From Candidatus Woesearchaeota archaeon CG10_big_fil_rev_8_21_14_0_10_44_13 (GTDB lineage: Archaea; Nanobdellota; Nanobdellia; Woesearchaeales; UBA12501): a stretch of 64,000 bases of DNA. Below are positions 42,079 through 50,538 of the stretch, one piece after another. The stretch is from NCBI GenBank assembly GCA_002762985.1, contig PCXZ01000033.1, positions 1 to 64,000 on the forward strand. The letters are read 5' to 3'. How positions within the stretch are numbered: the stretch's first letter is position 1; each line of letters starts with the position of its first letter. Made by a program: the position numbers and the translations under genes. The notes beneath the pieces were generated by a model, which had not been told where the DNA came from, ran no database searches, and worked only from the letters and a program-made list of their open reading frames with translations.

Positions 42079-44529
42079 TCAACCGCCTACGCTGCTGACG
42101 TGCCCTGACTTCCCTATCCTCAGGACAGTGTTCACAAAGCTCTCGACCTTGGGCTCGTGGCTCACTATGATCACCTGCTTCATCCCAAGATCCTCGATCA
42201 CGTCCCTCACCTTGTCCAGCTGCTCAGAAGAGAACCCGTCAGTTGGCTCGTCCAATATTATGAGGTCCTTTGTCTTTATAGTCCCTACGATGCTGTTTAT
42301 CACCTTGTTCAATGACAGCCTGTATGCAAGCGCCACAGCGGTCTTCTCTCCGCCGCTCAGTCCGTCAAGGCTTGCCTCATAGCCGTCCTGCTGCACTATG
42401 GGCGTGAAGCTCTCGTCAAGGCTCACCATCAATGCCTCGTCCTCGACCAATGCCTTGAACCACTGCTGGAAAAGCTCCCTGAACTGGGCCTGTATCTTAT
42501 ACATGACGTTCTTCTCTATCACTGCAACGACATTCAGGAACTGGTTCTCGAGCCAATCCTGGACCTGCCTTGTCCTCTCAAGCCTCTGTTTTGCAAGAAG
42601 CTTCTCATTAATCTCCTTCTCGAGGATTTTTATCATGCCTGAAATGCCATCTTCCTGCGTCGCTATGCCTTTCTCCTCTATCTGCAGCAGTTTCATGTTC
42701 TCTTTGGCCTCATCGCATCCTTTTTTGGCATTGAGATAGGATGTTTCAGCATCGCCTGCTGCCTTAAGCTTATCATACAGCATGATCCTGGCATTGTTTA
42801 TATCGCCGATGTCTTTCTTTATCTCTTCCTGCATCATTACAAGCTCTTTTTTCCTTGCTTCCTTCTCCCCGAGGATCTCCTCAAGGTGGTTTTTCTCCTG
42901 GAGCCTTTTCAGAAGCGATTTTTCGTCCTCAAGCTCTCTTGATATCTTATCTACATCCTCTTTCTGCAGCGCGAGAAGCTTCTCGGTCGAAGAGACCAGC
43001 TCCTGCTCTGACCTTGCAAGCTCTTTCTTCTTCTCTGCCATGCCATCGAGCGTTTTTTTCAGCGAGCCTGCCTCTGCGCCCAGCTTCTCTGCTCTCTTCT
43101 CGCTCTCAAAGACCTCTTCGATGCTTTTCTTTATGTCCTTCAGCCCTTCCTTCTTCTCATTGAGCTGGTTCTCGAGGAGCTTCGCTGATTCAAGGCTTCT
43201 CCTTATGTTCTCCTGCTCTCTTGCGGTTATATCATGCTTGTGCTCCTTCTCGACGGGCCTTGTGCACATCGGGCAGGTCTGCATGCTGAGGATGTTCTTC
43301 ATGATGGACTCTGAGTTCTTCCTCAATGCCTCAAGCTCATTGAGCTTCTTGCTGATGTCGTTTATGCCATGCTCGAGCTCTTCTGCATACCTTTTCAGCC
43401 TGTCCTTCGCTTCTGTCTTTTTCTTCAGCTCAAGAAGCTCTTTTTCCTTCAATTCAAGATTCATTGAATGCTCTGCGGATTCCTCTATGGACTTCTCAAG
43501 CTCTTTCACCCTCCTCTCAAGGTGCTTCTTGCTCTCAGAAAAGCCGGATCTCTGCTGGAGGATGCTCTTTATCCTTGCGTCGTTCTCTTTTATCGACTGC
43601 TCTATGCGCTCAAGTGATCTTGCTGTCCTGACATCAAGCCCCGATATCCTCTCTGATGTCTCAAATGCCTGTTTTTCAAGGATCTCCTGCTCCTTCCTGT
43701 TCTTCTCACTGAGACTGACCTTGTCATTCAGCTTCATGCTGCTGATCTCGAGCTCTTTTTTCAGCTGCCTGAGGTTTTCCATGCCCTTTTCCTTCTCTGC
43801 AAGCAGCCTGTTCCTGTCCTCGACAAGTTTTGCAGCAGAACATAGCTTAGGCCTTATCTCCCCAAGCCTTTTCCCCGCCTTCTCAAGCTCGGTCTTCTGG
43901 AAGATGAGCTGCCTGTTCTTCTCTTCAATGCCAAAAACCCTCCCTTCGAGCTCTTTTGATCTCTCTTTCATCGTTTTCAGGATTATCGATGTATTCTCGA
44001 CCACTCTCTTGTACCTGTCGATGCCGAAAACGCCCCTCAGGATATTGAGCCTCTCCTCCCTGTCAGAGAATATTATATGCTTCATCTGCTCCTGCGGCGT
44101 ATACACTGTATACCTGTAGACCAATGATTTTGATTTCGAGACAAGCTCTTTAGGATAGCCCAGCAGGTCAAGTATCCTTGCCTTCAATTCGATGTGGGTG
44201 CCGTCATCCTTCTTGCCGTCCACTATTATGAAGCCTGATTCCTGCTTTGTGCTGTCTTTCGCCCTCTTCAGGTTCCTCTTGATTATCACTTCCTTGCCGT
44301 CAACATCGAACTTCAATTCCACAGAACCTTCATCCGAGCCGTACCTGAGCAGGTTCTCTCCGCTCAGGTCGCCTTTCATTATGCCGAAAAGCGCGAATTC
44401 TGCCGCTAGAAGTATGGTTGATTTGCCTGCGCCTATGTCGCCTGAAAGGAGCAGGGATCCGTCTGGGAAATCTATGCTCTGGCTCCTGTAGCTCCTTATA
44501 TTGCTGAGCTTTATGTTCTTGAGAATCAT
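42079..44529 (-). CDS. rad50: DNA double-strand break repair ATPase Rad50
   Basis: 816 residues. Walker A GDIGAGKSTILLAAEFALFG (near 31-50), long antiparallel coiled coils (about 170-410 and 440-660), zinc hook CPMC (near 426) and, at the end, signature LSGGEKTAVALAYRL and Walker B LIILDEPTDGFSSEQ. It would form the Rad50 head-and-hook DNA tether with Mre11. No mre11, herA or nurA is adjacent. The upstream neighbour is an exported protein; the HD gene follows. Start overlaps the preceding stop (ATGA). Confidence 0.95.
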   Translation of the reverse strand: MILKNIKLSNIRSYRSQSIDFPDGSLLLSGDIGAGKSTILLAAEFALFGIMKGDLSGENLLRYGSDEGSVELKFDVDGKEVIIKRNLKRAKDSTKQESGFIIVDGKKDDGTHIELKARILDLLGYPKELVSKSKSLVYRYTVYTPQEQMKHIIFSDREERLNILRGVFGIDRYKRVVENTSIILKTMKERSKELEGRVFGIEEKNRQLIFQKTELEKAGKRLGEIRPKLCSAAKLVEDRNRLLAEKEKGMENLRQLKKELEISSMKLNDKVSLSEKNRKEQEILEKQAFETSERISGLDVRTARSLERIEQSIKENDARIKSILQQRSGFSESKKHLERRVKELEKSIEESAEHSMNLELKEKELLELKKKTEAKDRLKRYAEELEHGINDISKKLNELEALRKNSESIMKNILSMQTCPMCTRPVEKEHKHDITAREQENIRRSLESAKLLENQLNEKKEGLKDIKKSIEEVFESEKRAEKLGAEAGSLKKTLDGMAEKKKELARSEQELVSSTEKLLALQKEDVDKISRELEDEKSLLKRLQEKNHLEEILGEKEARKKELVMMQEEIKKDIGDINNARIMLYDKLKAAGDAETSYLNAKKGCDEAKENMKLLQIEEKGIATQEDGISGMIKILEKEINEKLLAKQRLERTRQVQDWLENQFLNVVAVIEKNVMYKIQAQFRELFQQWFKALVEDEALMVSLDESFTPIVQQDGYEASLDGLSGGEKTAVALAYRLSLNKVINSIVGTIKTKDLIILDEPTDGFSSEQLDKVRDVIEDLGMKQVIIVSHEPKVESFVNTVLRIGKSGHVSSVGG

Positions 44530-45428
44530 TTTGCACCTTTTTTTGTAAAGAGGAAATTTAGCCAGCTAGTTATTTTTTGGAAAAAATTTTCATGTTTAAA
44601 TTCGACCGGGGATGTTGGTTCACTACTTTGTTCTTCTTTGTATCGGTATCCCAATTCAATATCTTTAGCCGCTACTTCAATTCCACAACCACCGCTTATT
44701 CGTTTACCAAGTATCTCGCCTGTATCCACATGAATAAATAACCCTTCCACATTTCCTTCTGGAGCGCAGTCCTCCCACACTCCCCATAGATAAGTCCCTC
44801 TTTCAATATGTCTGTCAGAATTGTATCCTTGTCCCCCATAATACAACTCCACTTGCGGTTCTTTCATCCCGTTTTGCATGCCAATATCTCTAGCTTCGCT
44901 TTTGCTTATCAAAAACCGGTATGGTTCCCTTGGACCTGGGTCTTTTATATCGCTCATGAAATTCCCATCATTCAAAACCCGCAGATTAAACAAATGCCAA
45001 ACCTTTATGGGGGCGCTGTTTGGCTCTTCTTTTAATTCATAGGTGTAGTTGTAAGTAAACAAATAAGTGGGCTCAAAAGTCTGATTTTGAGGTATGTACC
45101 TTCTTCCCAACTGCCTGGCTTCCACAAGTCCAAAATGTTCATTAAAATAATCTTCACCCAGATTGGAGATTATATAATTATTTATCCCATCAATTACAGA
45201 TTGAGGGGCAGGTATGCGGGGGGGTGTATAGATTACAACACGGCTGGCATTATTCCCAATCTCGCCTGTTACCTCTTGGGGTTTATCGGCTGATTCTTTA
45301 AGTGATGATTCATCTTCTCTTTCCTGTTTTATCCCTAGTTCATATTGTGCTGCTGCAAAGAAAGAAGAGGTTATTAACAAAATTACAAAGGCTGCCCCAT
45401 AAGACCAATAATCTATTATTTTTTTCAT
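44526..45428 (-). CDS. Exported hypothetical protein, AT-rich
   Basis: 300 residues: signal peptide or anchor (YWSYGAAFVILLITSSFFAAAQ), then a beta-rich domain with GTYLWGVWEDCAPEGNVEGLFIHVDTGEILGKRISGGCGIEVA near the C-terminus, which resembles PepSY-like or inhibitor-like repeats. Two Cys in that part may form a disulfide. The gene is visibly richer in A and T than its neighbours, suggesting recent acquisition or relaxed selection. It overlaps the rad50 start by four bases. Confidence 0.5.
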   Translation of the reverse strand: MKKIIDYWSYGAAFVILLITSSFFAAAQYELGIKQEREDESSLKESADKPQEVTGEIGNNASRVVIYTPPRIPAPQSVIDGINNYIISNLGEDYFNEHFGLVEARQLGRRYIPQNQTFEPTYLFTYNYTYELKEEPNSAPIKVWHLFNLRVLNDGNFMSDIKDPGPREPYRFLISKSEARDIGMQNGMKEPQVELYYGGQGYNSDRHIERGTYLWGVWEDCAPEGNVEGLFIHVDTGEILGKRISGGCGIEVAAKDIELGYRYKEEQSSEPTSPVEFKHENFFQKITSWLNFLFTKKGAK

Positions 45429-45569
45429 ATTTATGTAGTATGCCCCCTTTAAAAGTATATGACAACAAAAAGATGTGCTAAAGAAGTATAAAAATGTTGC
45501 TGTGTGAGCGTTTGGGGGTTAAAGAGGGAGATTATAAAAATATAATGTAAAAATAAGGGGCCATAATGG

Positions 45570-46496
45570 TCAATCAGCCAGGCCCGCAGCACCTATAATC
45601 CCGCCGTACTTCAGGCTTGCCCTTGTTATCTTAGGCATCTTCCCCGTTATGGAATATTTTCTTGCAGAATTGATTATAGATCTGCCCATGAATCCCCATG
45701 CATTGGAGATGTTGCCTCCGATGATTATGATCTCCGGATGCTCTACAGCGATAAGATTTGAGATCGCCATGCCCATGTAAGCTCCTGTCTCTTCGAAGAC
45801 TTTTTTTGCCTTGTTCTTCTTGTTTCCGCCTGATTTTTTCAGGCCTTTAGCAATCTCATAAAGCTCTTCCGGGTCCTTTACTTTCAGCCCGTGCTCTTTC
45901 GCTGTCTGCACGATCCCATAAGAAGAAGCGTAAGCTTCAAGGCATCCAATTCTGCCGCAGTGGCATCTCCTTCCATTGATCGCATTGATTTTCACATGCC
46001 CAAGCTCGCCTGCAGCGCCCATCCCATGACAGATCTTTTTGTTATGGATTATCCCTCCGCCCACGCCTGTGCCCAGCGTATAGCCTGCGACGCAGGAATG
46101 ATTTTTCCCTGCTCCATGCAATGCCTCTGCAAAGACAAAGCACCTTGCGTCATTGTCGAGGAGAACCTTAACATTCCTCTTGAATCTGTTTCTGACATGA
46201 TTTTTTACGAAACTCACAAGATTAACACCGTTCAGAGGTATGTTCACAGAAGCTATTATCTTCCCGGTCTTCCAATCAAGCGGGCCTGGGCTTCCTATGC
46301 CTATAGACCTTATCCTGCCATCGCTGAAATAATCCTCAAAAGCGTTTATGGAAAGGAATATGTCGTTCAGGACCGCTTTCGTGCCTTTTTTCGCACCTGT
46401 CCTCTGTATATAGACTATGCTGACAATCTTCCCTTTGCTGACTATTGCTGATTTTATCGTCGTTCCGCCGATGTCTATGCCGAGAGTATTGTTCAT
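45570..46496 (-). CDS. ROK-family sugar kinase
   Basis: 308 residues. LGIDIGGTTIKSAIV (ATP phosphate 1), LLDNDARC and GYTLGTGVGGGIIHN (phosphate 2), and the ROK zinc-type motif ELGHVKINAINGRRCHCGRIGCLEAYAS (His and three Cys). Phosphorylates glucose or N-acetyl sugars. The PGI/PMI gene upstream on the same strand (9 bases away) makes glucokinase the most likely role. Confidence 0.9.
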   Translation of the reverse strand: MNNTLGIDIGGTTIKSAIVSKGKIVSIVYIQRTGAKKGTKAVLNDIFLSINAFEDYFSDGRIRSIGIGSPGPLDWKTGKIIASVNIPLNGVNLVSFVKNHVRNRFKRNVKVLLDNDARCFVFAEALHGAGKNHSCVAGYTLGTGVGGGIIHNKKICHGMGAAGELGHVKINAINGRRCHCGRIGCLEAYASSYGIVQTAKEHGLKVKDPEELYEIAKGLKKSGGNKKNKAKKVFEETGAYMGMAISNLIAVEHPEIIIIGGNISNAWGFMGRSIINSARKYSITGKMPKITRASLKYGGIIGAAGLAD

Positions 46497-46505
46497 TTTG
46501 GCCGT

Positions 46506-47492
46506 CTAGTTGATGGGTGTCCCGAGCTGCTTCTTGAAATTCTCCAGAATCTCGACTTCGGTAGGATCAGCGCCGTTCTCAAGCGCAAGGTAATAGCCAA
46601 CATAGCTTCCGAGCAATACTGATGACAGTATGCGCGCAAGAAGGCTGTCTCCGCTGAGCTTTATGTACAGGACTGGAATCCCGCTGTCCTGGACGAGCTT
46701 CTTCATTATGGCCATCCTTTTCTTTATCCTGTCGAAATCATTCTTGTCCTCTATTATTATGACAAAAAGGTTCTTTGCAGGATTTATGTAGCTCTCGATC
46801 TCGTTATGGTTGAGCTCAGAGAAGACATTGAAGAAAGCCGTTGTTTTTGCATTCTCGTTTATCTTGCATTTCCATATCCTTGCTATGCACTCCAGCTTCT
46901 GGGAGGAGTATATCACGGGTATTTTCCCTTTCAGCTTAGCTGCGATATCCTTTGCGTTCTCGTGATGGCTTTTTTTCAGGGCCCCTATTGCATCTTCTAT
47001 CTCACCTGTCTTGTCCTTTATTATCCTGGAATTCTGCAGAACATTGATCAGCGGCAATGTCAGATAACCCATTGCGTCCCTCGGCTGCAGCCCTGAAGGC
47101 ACCTTGATGAAAGGGGCTTTTGCCTGGATGCACATCTCCTCGAGTTTCCCTCCTTTCGCTATCCCTACAATCTTGGCTTTTTTTGCCCTTGCCTCCTTGA
47201 ATGCTGCCAACGGCTCTTCTGTATTGCCGGAGTATGATGCGACTATGACAAGGGTGTTATGGTCAACCCATTTAGGAAGGAAATATGACCTGCAGACCTC
47301 AAAAGGGACGCTGAAATCAAGGTATGAGTGTAGGATTGCGCCTGCGAATGCGCTTCCGCCCATGCCGCATAAGACTATGCCGTTTATCGGCAGGCCCACA
47401 ACTATGTTTTTTCCCAATCTCTGGGCATCTTCGCACTGCTTCCAGAAATTATCCAGCACAGAAATCATGTTTTCCTTGTCGACATTGGCCAT
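46506..47492 (-). CDS. Bifunctional phosphoglucose/phosphomannose isomerase
   Basis: 328 residues with a SIS fold: VLCGMGGSAFAGAIL (near 35), VIVASYSGNTEEPL (near 79) and the C-terminal catalytic YYLALENGADPTEVEILENFKKQLG. Matches the archaeal PGI/PMI family (Aeropyrum/Pyrobaculum type). It interconverts glucose-6-P or mannose-6-P with fructose-6-P. AGGTGATTCAATG gives a strong ribosome-binding site. In an operon with the sugar kinase. Confidence 0.9.
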   Translation of the reverse strand: MANVDKENMISVLDNFWKQCEDAQRLGKNIVVGLPINGIVLCGMGGSAFAGAILHSYLDFSVPFEVCRSYFLPKWVDHNTLVIVASYSGNTEEPLAAFKEARAKKAKIVGIAKGGKLEEMCIQAKAPFIKVPSGLQPRDAMGYLTLPLINVLQNSRIIKDKTGEIEDAIGALKKSHHENAKDIAAKLKGKIPVIYSSQKLECIARIWKCKINENAKTTAFFNVFSELNHNEIESYINPAKNLFVIIIEDKNDFDRIKKRMAIMKKLVQDSGIPVLYIKLSGDSLLARILSSVLLGSYVGYYLALENGADPTEVEILENFKKQLGTPIN

Positions 47493-47569
47493 TGAATCAC
47501 CTCGAATTCACTGAATAGACATTGAATAAGCAAAAATAATGTGGAGAAGTATTTAAAGGTTATTATATT

Positions 47570-47728
47570 TCAGGGAGGCTTTTTCTTCACTAAATCAATC
47601 AGAAGTTTCTCTTTTTCTGAAGGATAGAACTCTCTATCTACTTCTTTCAGAAGTTCATCTGTTGATGTTTTAAATTTTAGTTTACCAAACGCTTCTCTTA
47701 ATGGGTTTATTTGTTTCTTTTGGGACAT
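47570..47728 (-). CDS. Antitoxin-tail-like small ORF
   Basis: A 52-residue ORF too short for the ORF track. Its NPLREAFGKLKFKTSTDELLKE nearly repeats the C-terminal toxin-binding part of the VapB-like protein at 48122 (NPLREAFGKLKFKTPTDKLLKQ), but it lacks the N-terminal AbrB DNA-binding domain. It ends in a basic helix and KKKPP. It could be a remnant of a second antitoxin or a stand-alone toxin-binding peptide. It follows the toxin gene by 29 bases on the same strand. Confidence 0.6.
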   Translation of the reverse strand: MSQKKQINPLREAFGKLKFKTSTDELLKEVDREFYPSEKEKLLIDLVKKKPP

Positions 47729-47757
47729 ATCTACCTAAGTTTTTTTGGATGATGCGT

Positions 47758-48120
47758 TTATTTTACAAACGCAACCCCTTCCATGCCTTCAAAAGCCTTG
47801 TCTCCTGTGACAAAGATCCGATGGTTATCCCTAGCAAAGATATAACCGAGACAATCCGCATATGAAAGGTTTTTCTTGTTGTTTAATTTCCTGAATTTTA
47901 TTGCCTTGGGTATTATATCTGGAGGCAGTTCAAAAGTCAATCTTGCAAAAAGCTTGAAGAAATAATCGGCGGTTTTCTCATTGAAGTCTGACAAGGTTGA
48001 ATGATAAAGCTCTGCCATATTAAGCCTGAGGGTGATTGCATCCGATTCTATGTAACCCTCAAAATTCTTATTGCCTTTGGTTATCTCAACAAGTGCGTAA
48101 GTGTCAAGAAAGTATTTCAT
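47758..48120 (-). CDS. vapC: VapC-like PIN-domain toxin
   Basis: About 120 residues. PIN-domain acidic residues: D in YFLDTYALVE, E in LNMAELYHS, D in LSYADCLGYIFA and D in VTGDKAFEGM. It would cleave RNA as the toxin of a VapBC pair. The ORF track starts nine residues upstream inside the antitoxin gene; ATG at 48120 is one base after the antitoxin stop. Confidence 0.85.
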   Translation of the reverse strand: MKYFLDTYALVEITKGNKNFEGYIESDAITLRLNMAELYHSTLSDFNEKTADYFFKLFARLTFELPPDIIPKAIKFRKLNNKKNLSYADCLGYIFARDNHRIFVTGDKAFEGMEGVAFVK

Positions 48121-48121
48121 C

Positions 48122-48346
48122 TCAGTATTTTCCCCACAAAGCCTCATCAGCCTGTTTTAGAAGCTTGTCTGTCGGTGTCTTGAACTTCAGTTTCCCAAAT
48201 GCTTCCCTAAGCGGGTTGTCTTTCCTCTTGATAGTGATCTCGACCTTATCCCCCACATCAAAGTGTTCCGGCCTGAGCTCATCCTTCGGCAGCACTACAC
48301 CTATCGAATTCCCCCATGCCCTCAATGTCGCTTCGGTCTTTATCAT
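48122..48346 (-). CDS. vapB: VapB-like AbrB-family antitoxin
   Basis: 74 residues. N-terminal AbrB/MazE swapped-hairpin motif LRAWGNSIGVVLPKDEL (near 8-24), then a C-terminal amphipathic region RKDNPLREAFGKLKFKTPTDKLLKQADEALWGKY that would wrap the toxin. Directly upstream of vapC. The gene pair probably autoregulates by the DNA-binding half. Confidence 0.85.
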   Translation of the reverse strand: MIKTEATLRAWGNSIGVVLPKDELRPEHFDVGDKVEITIKRKDNPLREAFGKLKFKTPTDKLLKQADEALWGKY

Positions 48347-48426
48347 GGTGAATTAGACGTAGGTATAATTAATATATAAATCTATCGGTTTTTGATGTTT
48401 TAATCGCAACAAAACCCTAACAACAA

Positions 48427-48436
48427 CCTTTATAAA
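48427..48436 (+). promoter_or_regulatory. TATA box of the L15e gene, long leader
   Basis: CCTTTATAAA at about 48427-48436 with the ATG at 48534 leaves a leader of roughly 70-80 bases, unusual here because most promoters are close to the start codon. It ends in GGAGG eight bases before the ATG. The leader could carry a control element for ribosomal protein synthesis; no clear structure is visible beyond AGGC..GCCT. Confidence 0.55.
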
Positions 48437-48533
48437 CCCCCTCCCTCCAAATCCCAAATAGCACCGAAATGTAGGCGTAGCTTGCCTGAATCTGTGCGTA
48501 AAAGAACAAAGAAAGTATAATGGAGGCTGTGAT

Positions 48534-49145
48534 ATGGGATATCTTAAATATGTAAGGGAAGCCTGGAAAAAGCCCAGGGAGAGCAGTTTGTGGAAAGAGA
48601 GGCTTATTTCTTGGAGAACAGAGTCTGCTACGACAAGGATCGATCATCCTACAAGGCCAGACAGGGCAAGGTCATTGGGATATGTCGCAAAGCAGGGTTT
48701 CATTGTCGTAAGGCAGCGGGTGCTAAGGGGAGGCCACAGGAGACCTGGACCGCCAGGCGGAAGAAGGCCAAGGCACGCAAGAAGAAGGATGGTGCTGGAC
48801 AAGAGCTACCAGAGGATCGCAGAGGAGAGGGCAGCAAAAAAATTCCCGAACTGCGAGGCATTGAACTCTTACTGGGTAGGGGATGACGGAAAGCACTATT
48901 GGTATGAGGTCATATTGATCGACAAAGCCCATCCGGTCATACTTGCTGACCCAAGGATCTCATGGATCGCTGAGACACAGCATACCCACAGGGTCCTCAG
49001 GGGGCTGACAAGGTCCGGCAGGAAATCCAGGGGATTGCTGCATAAGGGCACCGGCTCTGAGCATGCAAGGCCCAGCAAGGCTGCTTATTATGGCAGAAAG
49101 GTAAGAAGGCAGAAGAAGATCAGCAGATTCATCAAGACCTCTTAA
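48534..49145 (+). CDS. rpl15e: 50S ribosomal protein L15e
   Basis: 203 residues: MGYLKYVREAWKKP start, RRPGPPGGRRPRHARRRM-rich basic center, YWVGDDGKHYWYEVILIDKAHP and C-terminal RGLTRSGRKSRGLLHKGTGSEHARPSKAAYYGRKVRRQKK. A standard archaeal/eukaryotic large-subunit protein. Single-gene transcript with a T-rich terminator after it. Confidence 0.97.
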   Translation: MGYLKYVREAWKKPRESSLWKERLISWRTESATTRIDHPTRPDRARSLGYVAKQGFIVVRQRVLRGGHRRPGPPGGRRPRHARRRMVLDKSYQRIAEERAAKKFPNCEALNSYWVGDDGKHYWYEVILIDKAHPVILADPRISWIAETQHTHRVLRGLTRSGRKSRGLLHKGTGSEHARPSKAAYYGRKVRRQKKISRFIKTS

Positions 49146-49149
49146 GCGA

Positions 49150-49192
49150 TATTATTTTTTTATTTTCCTTTTTTCTTTTTTATGTTTTTTGT
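49150..49192 (+). terminator. T-rich terminator after L15e
   Basis: ATTATTTTTTTATTTTCCTTTTTTCTTTTTTATG directly follows the L15e stop codon. Confidence 0.6.
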
Positions 49193-49289
49193 ATTAGCTC
49201 TCTTTCCATGCACTTCATATTCTTTCAGGCCATTCCCCAAACCTTTATAAAATGACCTTTCATTTTCCAGTTTTTTTGGAGGTAATAAT

Positions 49290-49754
49290 ATGGCAAAAAA
49301 ATCCGAAGAGGGATCCAGCAAAGCAAATCCCGTCACAAAGAACGGAAGCAAGGTCAAGGTCGATTATGTCGGCACATTGGATGATGGCACTGTCTTTGAC
49401 AGCTCTGAGAATACGGGCCCCTTAAGTTTTGAAGTGGGTGCAGGCCAGGTGATACCTGGCTTTGAAAAAGGGGTCATCGGCATGAAGAAAGGCGAGGAGA
49501 AGAAGATAAGCATACCTGCAAAAGACGCTTATGGCGAAAGGAACGAGCAGATGGTACAGCCTGTCCCAAAGAACATGGTGAATGTGGGGAGAGAGGTGAA
49601 AGAAGGTATGATGCTGGGATTGCAGGCTCCTAACGGCCAGAAGATACCTGTCAGGGTCTCAAAAGTCGATGATGACAATGTTTACCTTGATATGAACCAT
49701 CCATTGGCAGGAAAAAACCTGAATTTTGACGTGACCATGGTCAGCATTGAATAG
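49290..49754 (+). CDS. FKBP-type (SlyD-like) peptidyl-prolyl isomerase
   Basis: 154 residues: KVKVDYVGTLDDGTVFDSS, FEVGAGQVIPGFEKGVIGMKKGEEKKISIPAKDAYGER and a C-terminal NHPLAGKNLNFDVTMVSI. The insert between the two halves is an IF-type chaperone flap, as in SlyD and other archaeal FKBPs. N-terminal Lys/Ser-rich 15 residues. CCTTTATAAAATG upstream is a TATA box. Cytoplasmic folding helper. Confidence 0.93.
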   Translation: MAKKSEEGSSKANPVTKNGSKVKVDYVGTLDDGTVFDSSENTGPLSFEVGAGQVIPGFEKGVIGMKKGEEKKISIPAKDAYGERNEQMVQPVPKNMVNVGREVKEGMMLGLQAPNGQKIPVRVSKVDDDNVYLDMNHPLAGKNLNFDVTMVSIE

Positions 49755-49770
49755 GACGCCGATTTTTACT

Positions 49771-49790
49771 GAGATGGGCGTAACCATCTC
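49771..49790. repeat. 20-base hairpin identical to 54-73
   Basis: GAGATGGGCGTAACCATCTC, a 7-bp stem with a 6-base loop, sits between the FKBP stop and the TATA box of the small zinc gene at 49831. The identical 20-mer is at 54-73. Two exact copies in 64 kb at intergenic positions argue for a dispersed element or regulator site. Confidence 0.7.
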
Positions 49791-49830
49791 ATACGAAAAC
49801 TTTTTATATAAATGTGCCTTAAAAGCCCTT

Positions 49831-49986
49831 ATGGCGAGGTTTAGATGTGGGAACTGCAATTATTCTTTTGAACCTAAGGTAAAGGACAAGCTCCCCACAA
49901 GATGCCCTTATTGCTCTACAGTCGGGAAATTGTTTGAGGAAAACTCCATAATCGAGAAGATGGATGATGATTTTGAAGAGATGTAA
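49831..49986 (+). CDS. Small zinc-ribbon protein
   Basis: 51 residues: FRCGNCNYSFEP and TRCPYCSTVGK give a four-Cys zinc ribbon, followed by an acidic tail (EKMDDDFEEM). The ORF track starts at 49747, but the TATA box TTTTTATATAAATG (about 49801-49813) lies inside that extension, so the ATG at 49831 is chosen, nearly leaderless. Resembles small ribbon proteins linked to transcription or rubredoxin-like roles; not assigned further. Confidence 0.7.
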   Translation: MARFRCGNCNYSFEPKVKDKLPTRCPYCSTVGKLFEENSIIEKMDDDFEEM

Positions 49987-50048
49987 TAGGGCTAGATCAT
50001 TCTGTCGGTTTTATCATTGATGCAGTGCATGACTTGATTGTCCAGGAT

Positions 50049-50444
50049 TCAATCGAACTTGAACTCTATGCCCTGGAACTGGTTTATCATGTCGAGGTAT
50101 CCCGTGCATTCTCTCCTGTTCCTTATCGATTTGGCCCTGTCAGATATCCTCTCGAAGAAATTCTTCATCTTCTCCCTGGACCTCTCCTCATCAAAGAACT
50201 TGACAACTACGATGCCTTCGAGGATGCCGTCAGAATCCATCTCCCTCATCACTCGTGAGGGCCTTTTCTCCATCTCCTTCACTTCCCTGAATATCTCCTC
50301 TGTCAGCGCCTCTGGACTATCGAACCTTACGTTCTTGCTGAGGGATTTTTCGTCGCCTGTGTCATAGCATACCCTTATGTCTGCGCCCTCTTTCGAGTAC
50401 TTCAGGACCTTTATCGACTTGAATTTGATGCTTGTTATTATCAT
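50049..50444 (-). CDS. Hypothetical protein
   Basis: 131 residues, charged, with alternating beta and alpha segments: TSIKFKSIKVLKYSKEGADIRVCYDTGD, then two helices rich in Glu/Lys/Arg and a C-terminal CTGYLDMINQFQGIEFKFD. Not a family that I recognise. It faces away from the structured 50.5-kb gap and has no clear operon partner. Confidence 0.45.
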   Translation of the reverse strand: MIITSIKFKSIKVLKYSKEGADIRVCYDTGDEKSLSKNVRFDSPEALTEEIFREVKEMEKRPSRVMREMDSDGILEGIVVVKFFDEERSREKMKNFFERISDRAKSIRNRRECTGYLDMINQFQGIEFKFD

Positions 50445-50502
50445 TGGAAAACGGAAAATAAATTCGGTATAAATAGTTTGCTATATTCGGGCAGTCATTT
50501 GG

Positions 50503-50538
50503 GCGTGGTCAACTAGTATGCCAAGGCCAGCACCACGC
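50503..50538. other. Small hairpin-bearing stretch in gap 50445-50708
   Basis: GCGTGGT pairs with ACCACGC around a 22-base interior CAACTAGTATGCCAAGGCCAGC, similar in length and in its CAACT and AAGGCC parts to 36518-36553. Further right are TCTGATGTGCGTCAGA (a hairpin near 50558) and CTGGGTGGCATTGGCCTTGATGCACCAG. No ORF is convincing. It may be a small RNA; a promoter-like CGGTATAAATAG is at about 50465. Confidence 0.4.

Noticed and set aside
42782-44119. 445-codon plus-strand ORF
   Set aside because: Antisense shadow of rad50: Ser/Phe/Leu-rich translation typical of the complement of a Lys/Glu-rich coiled coil.
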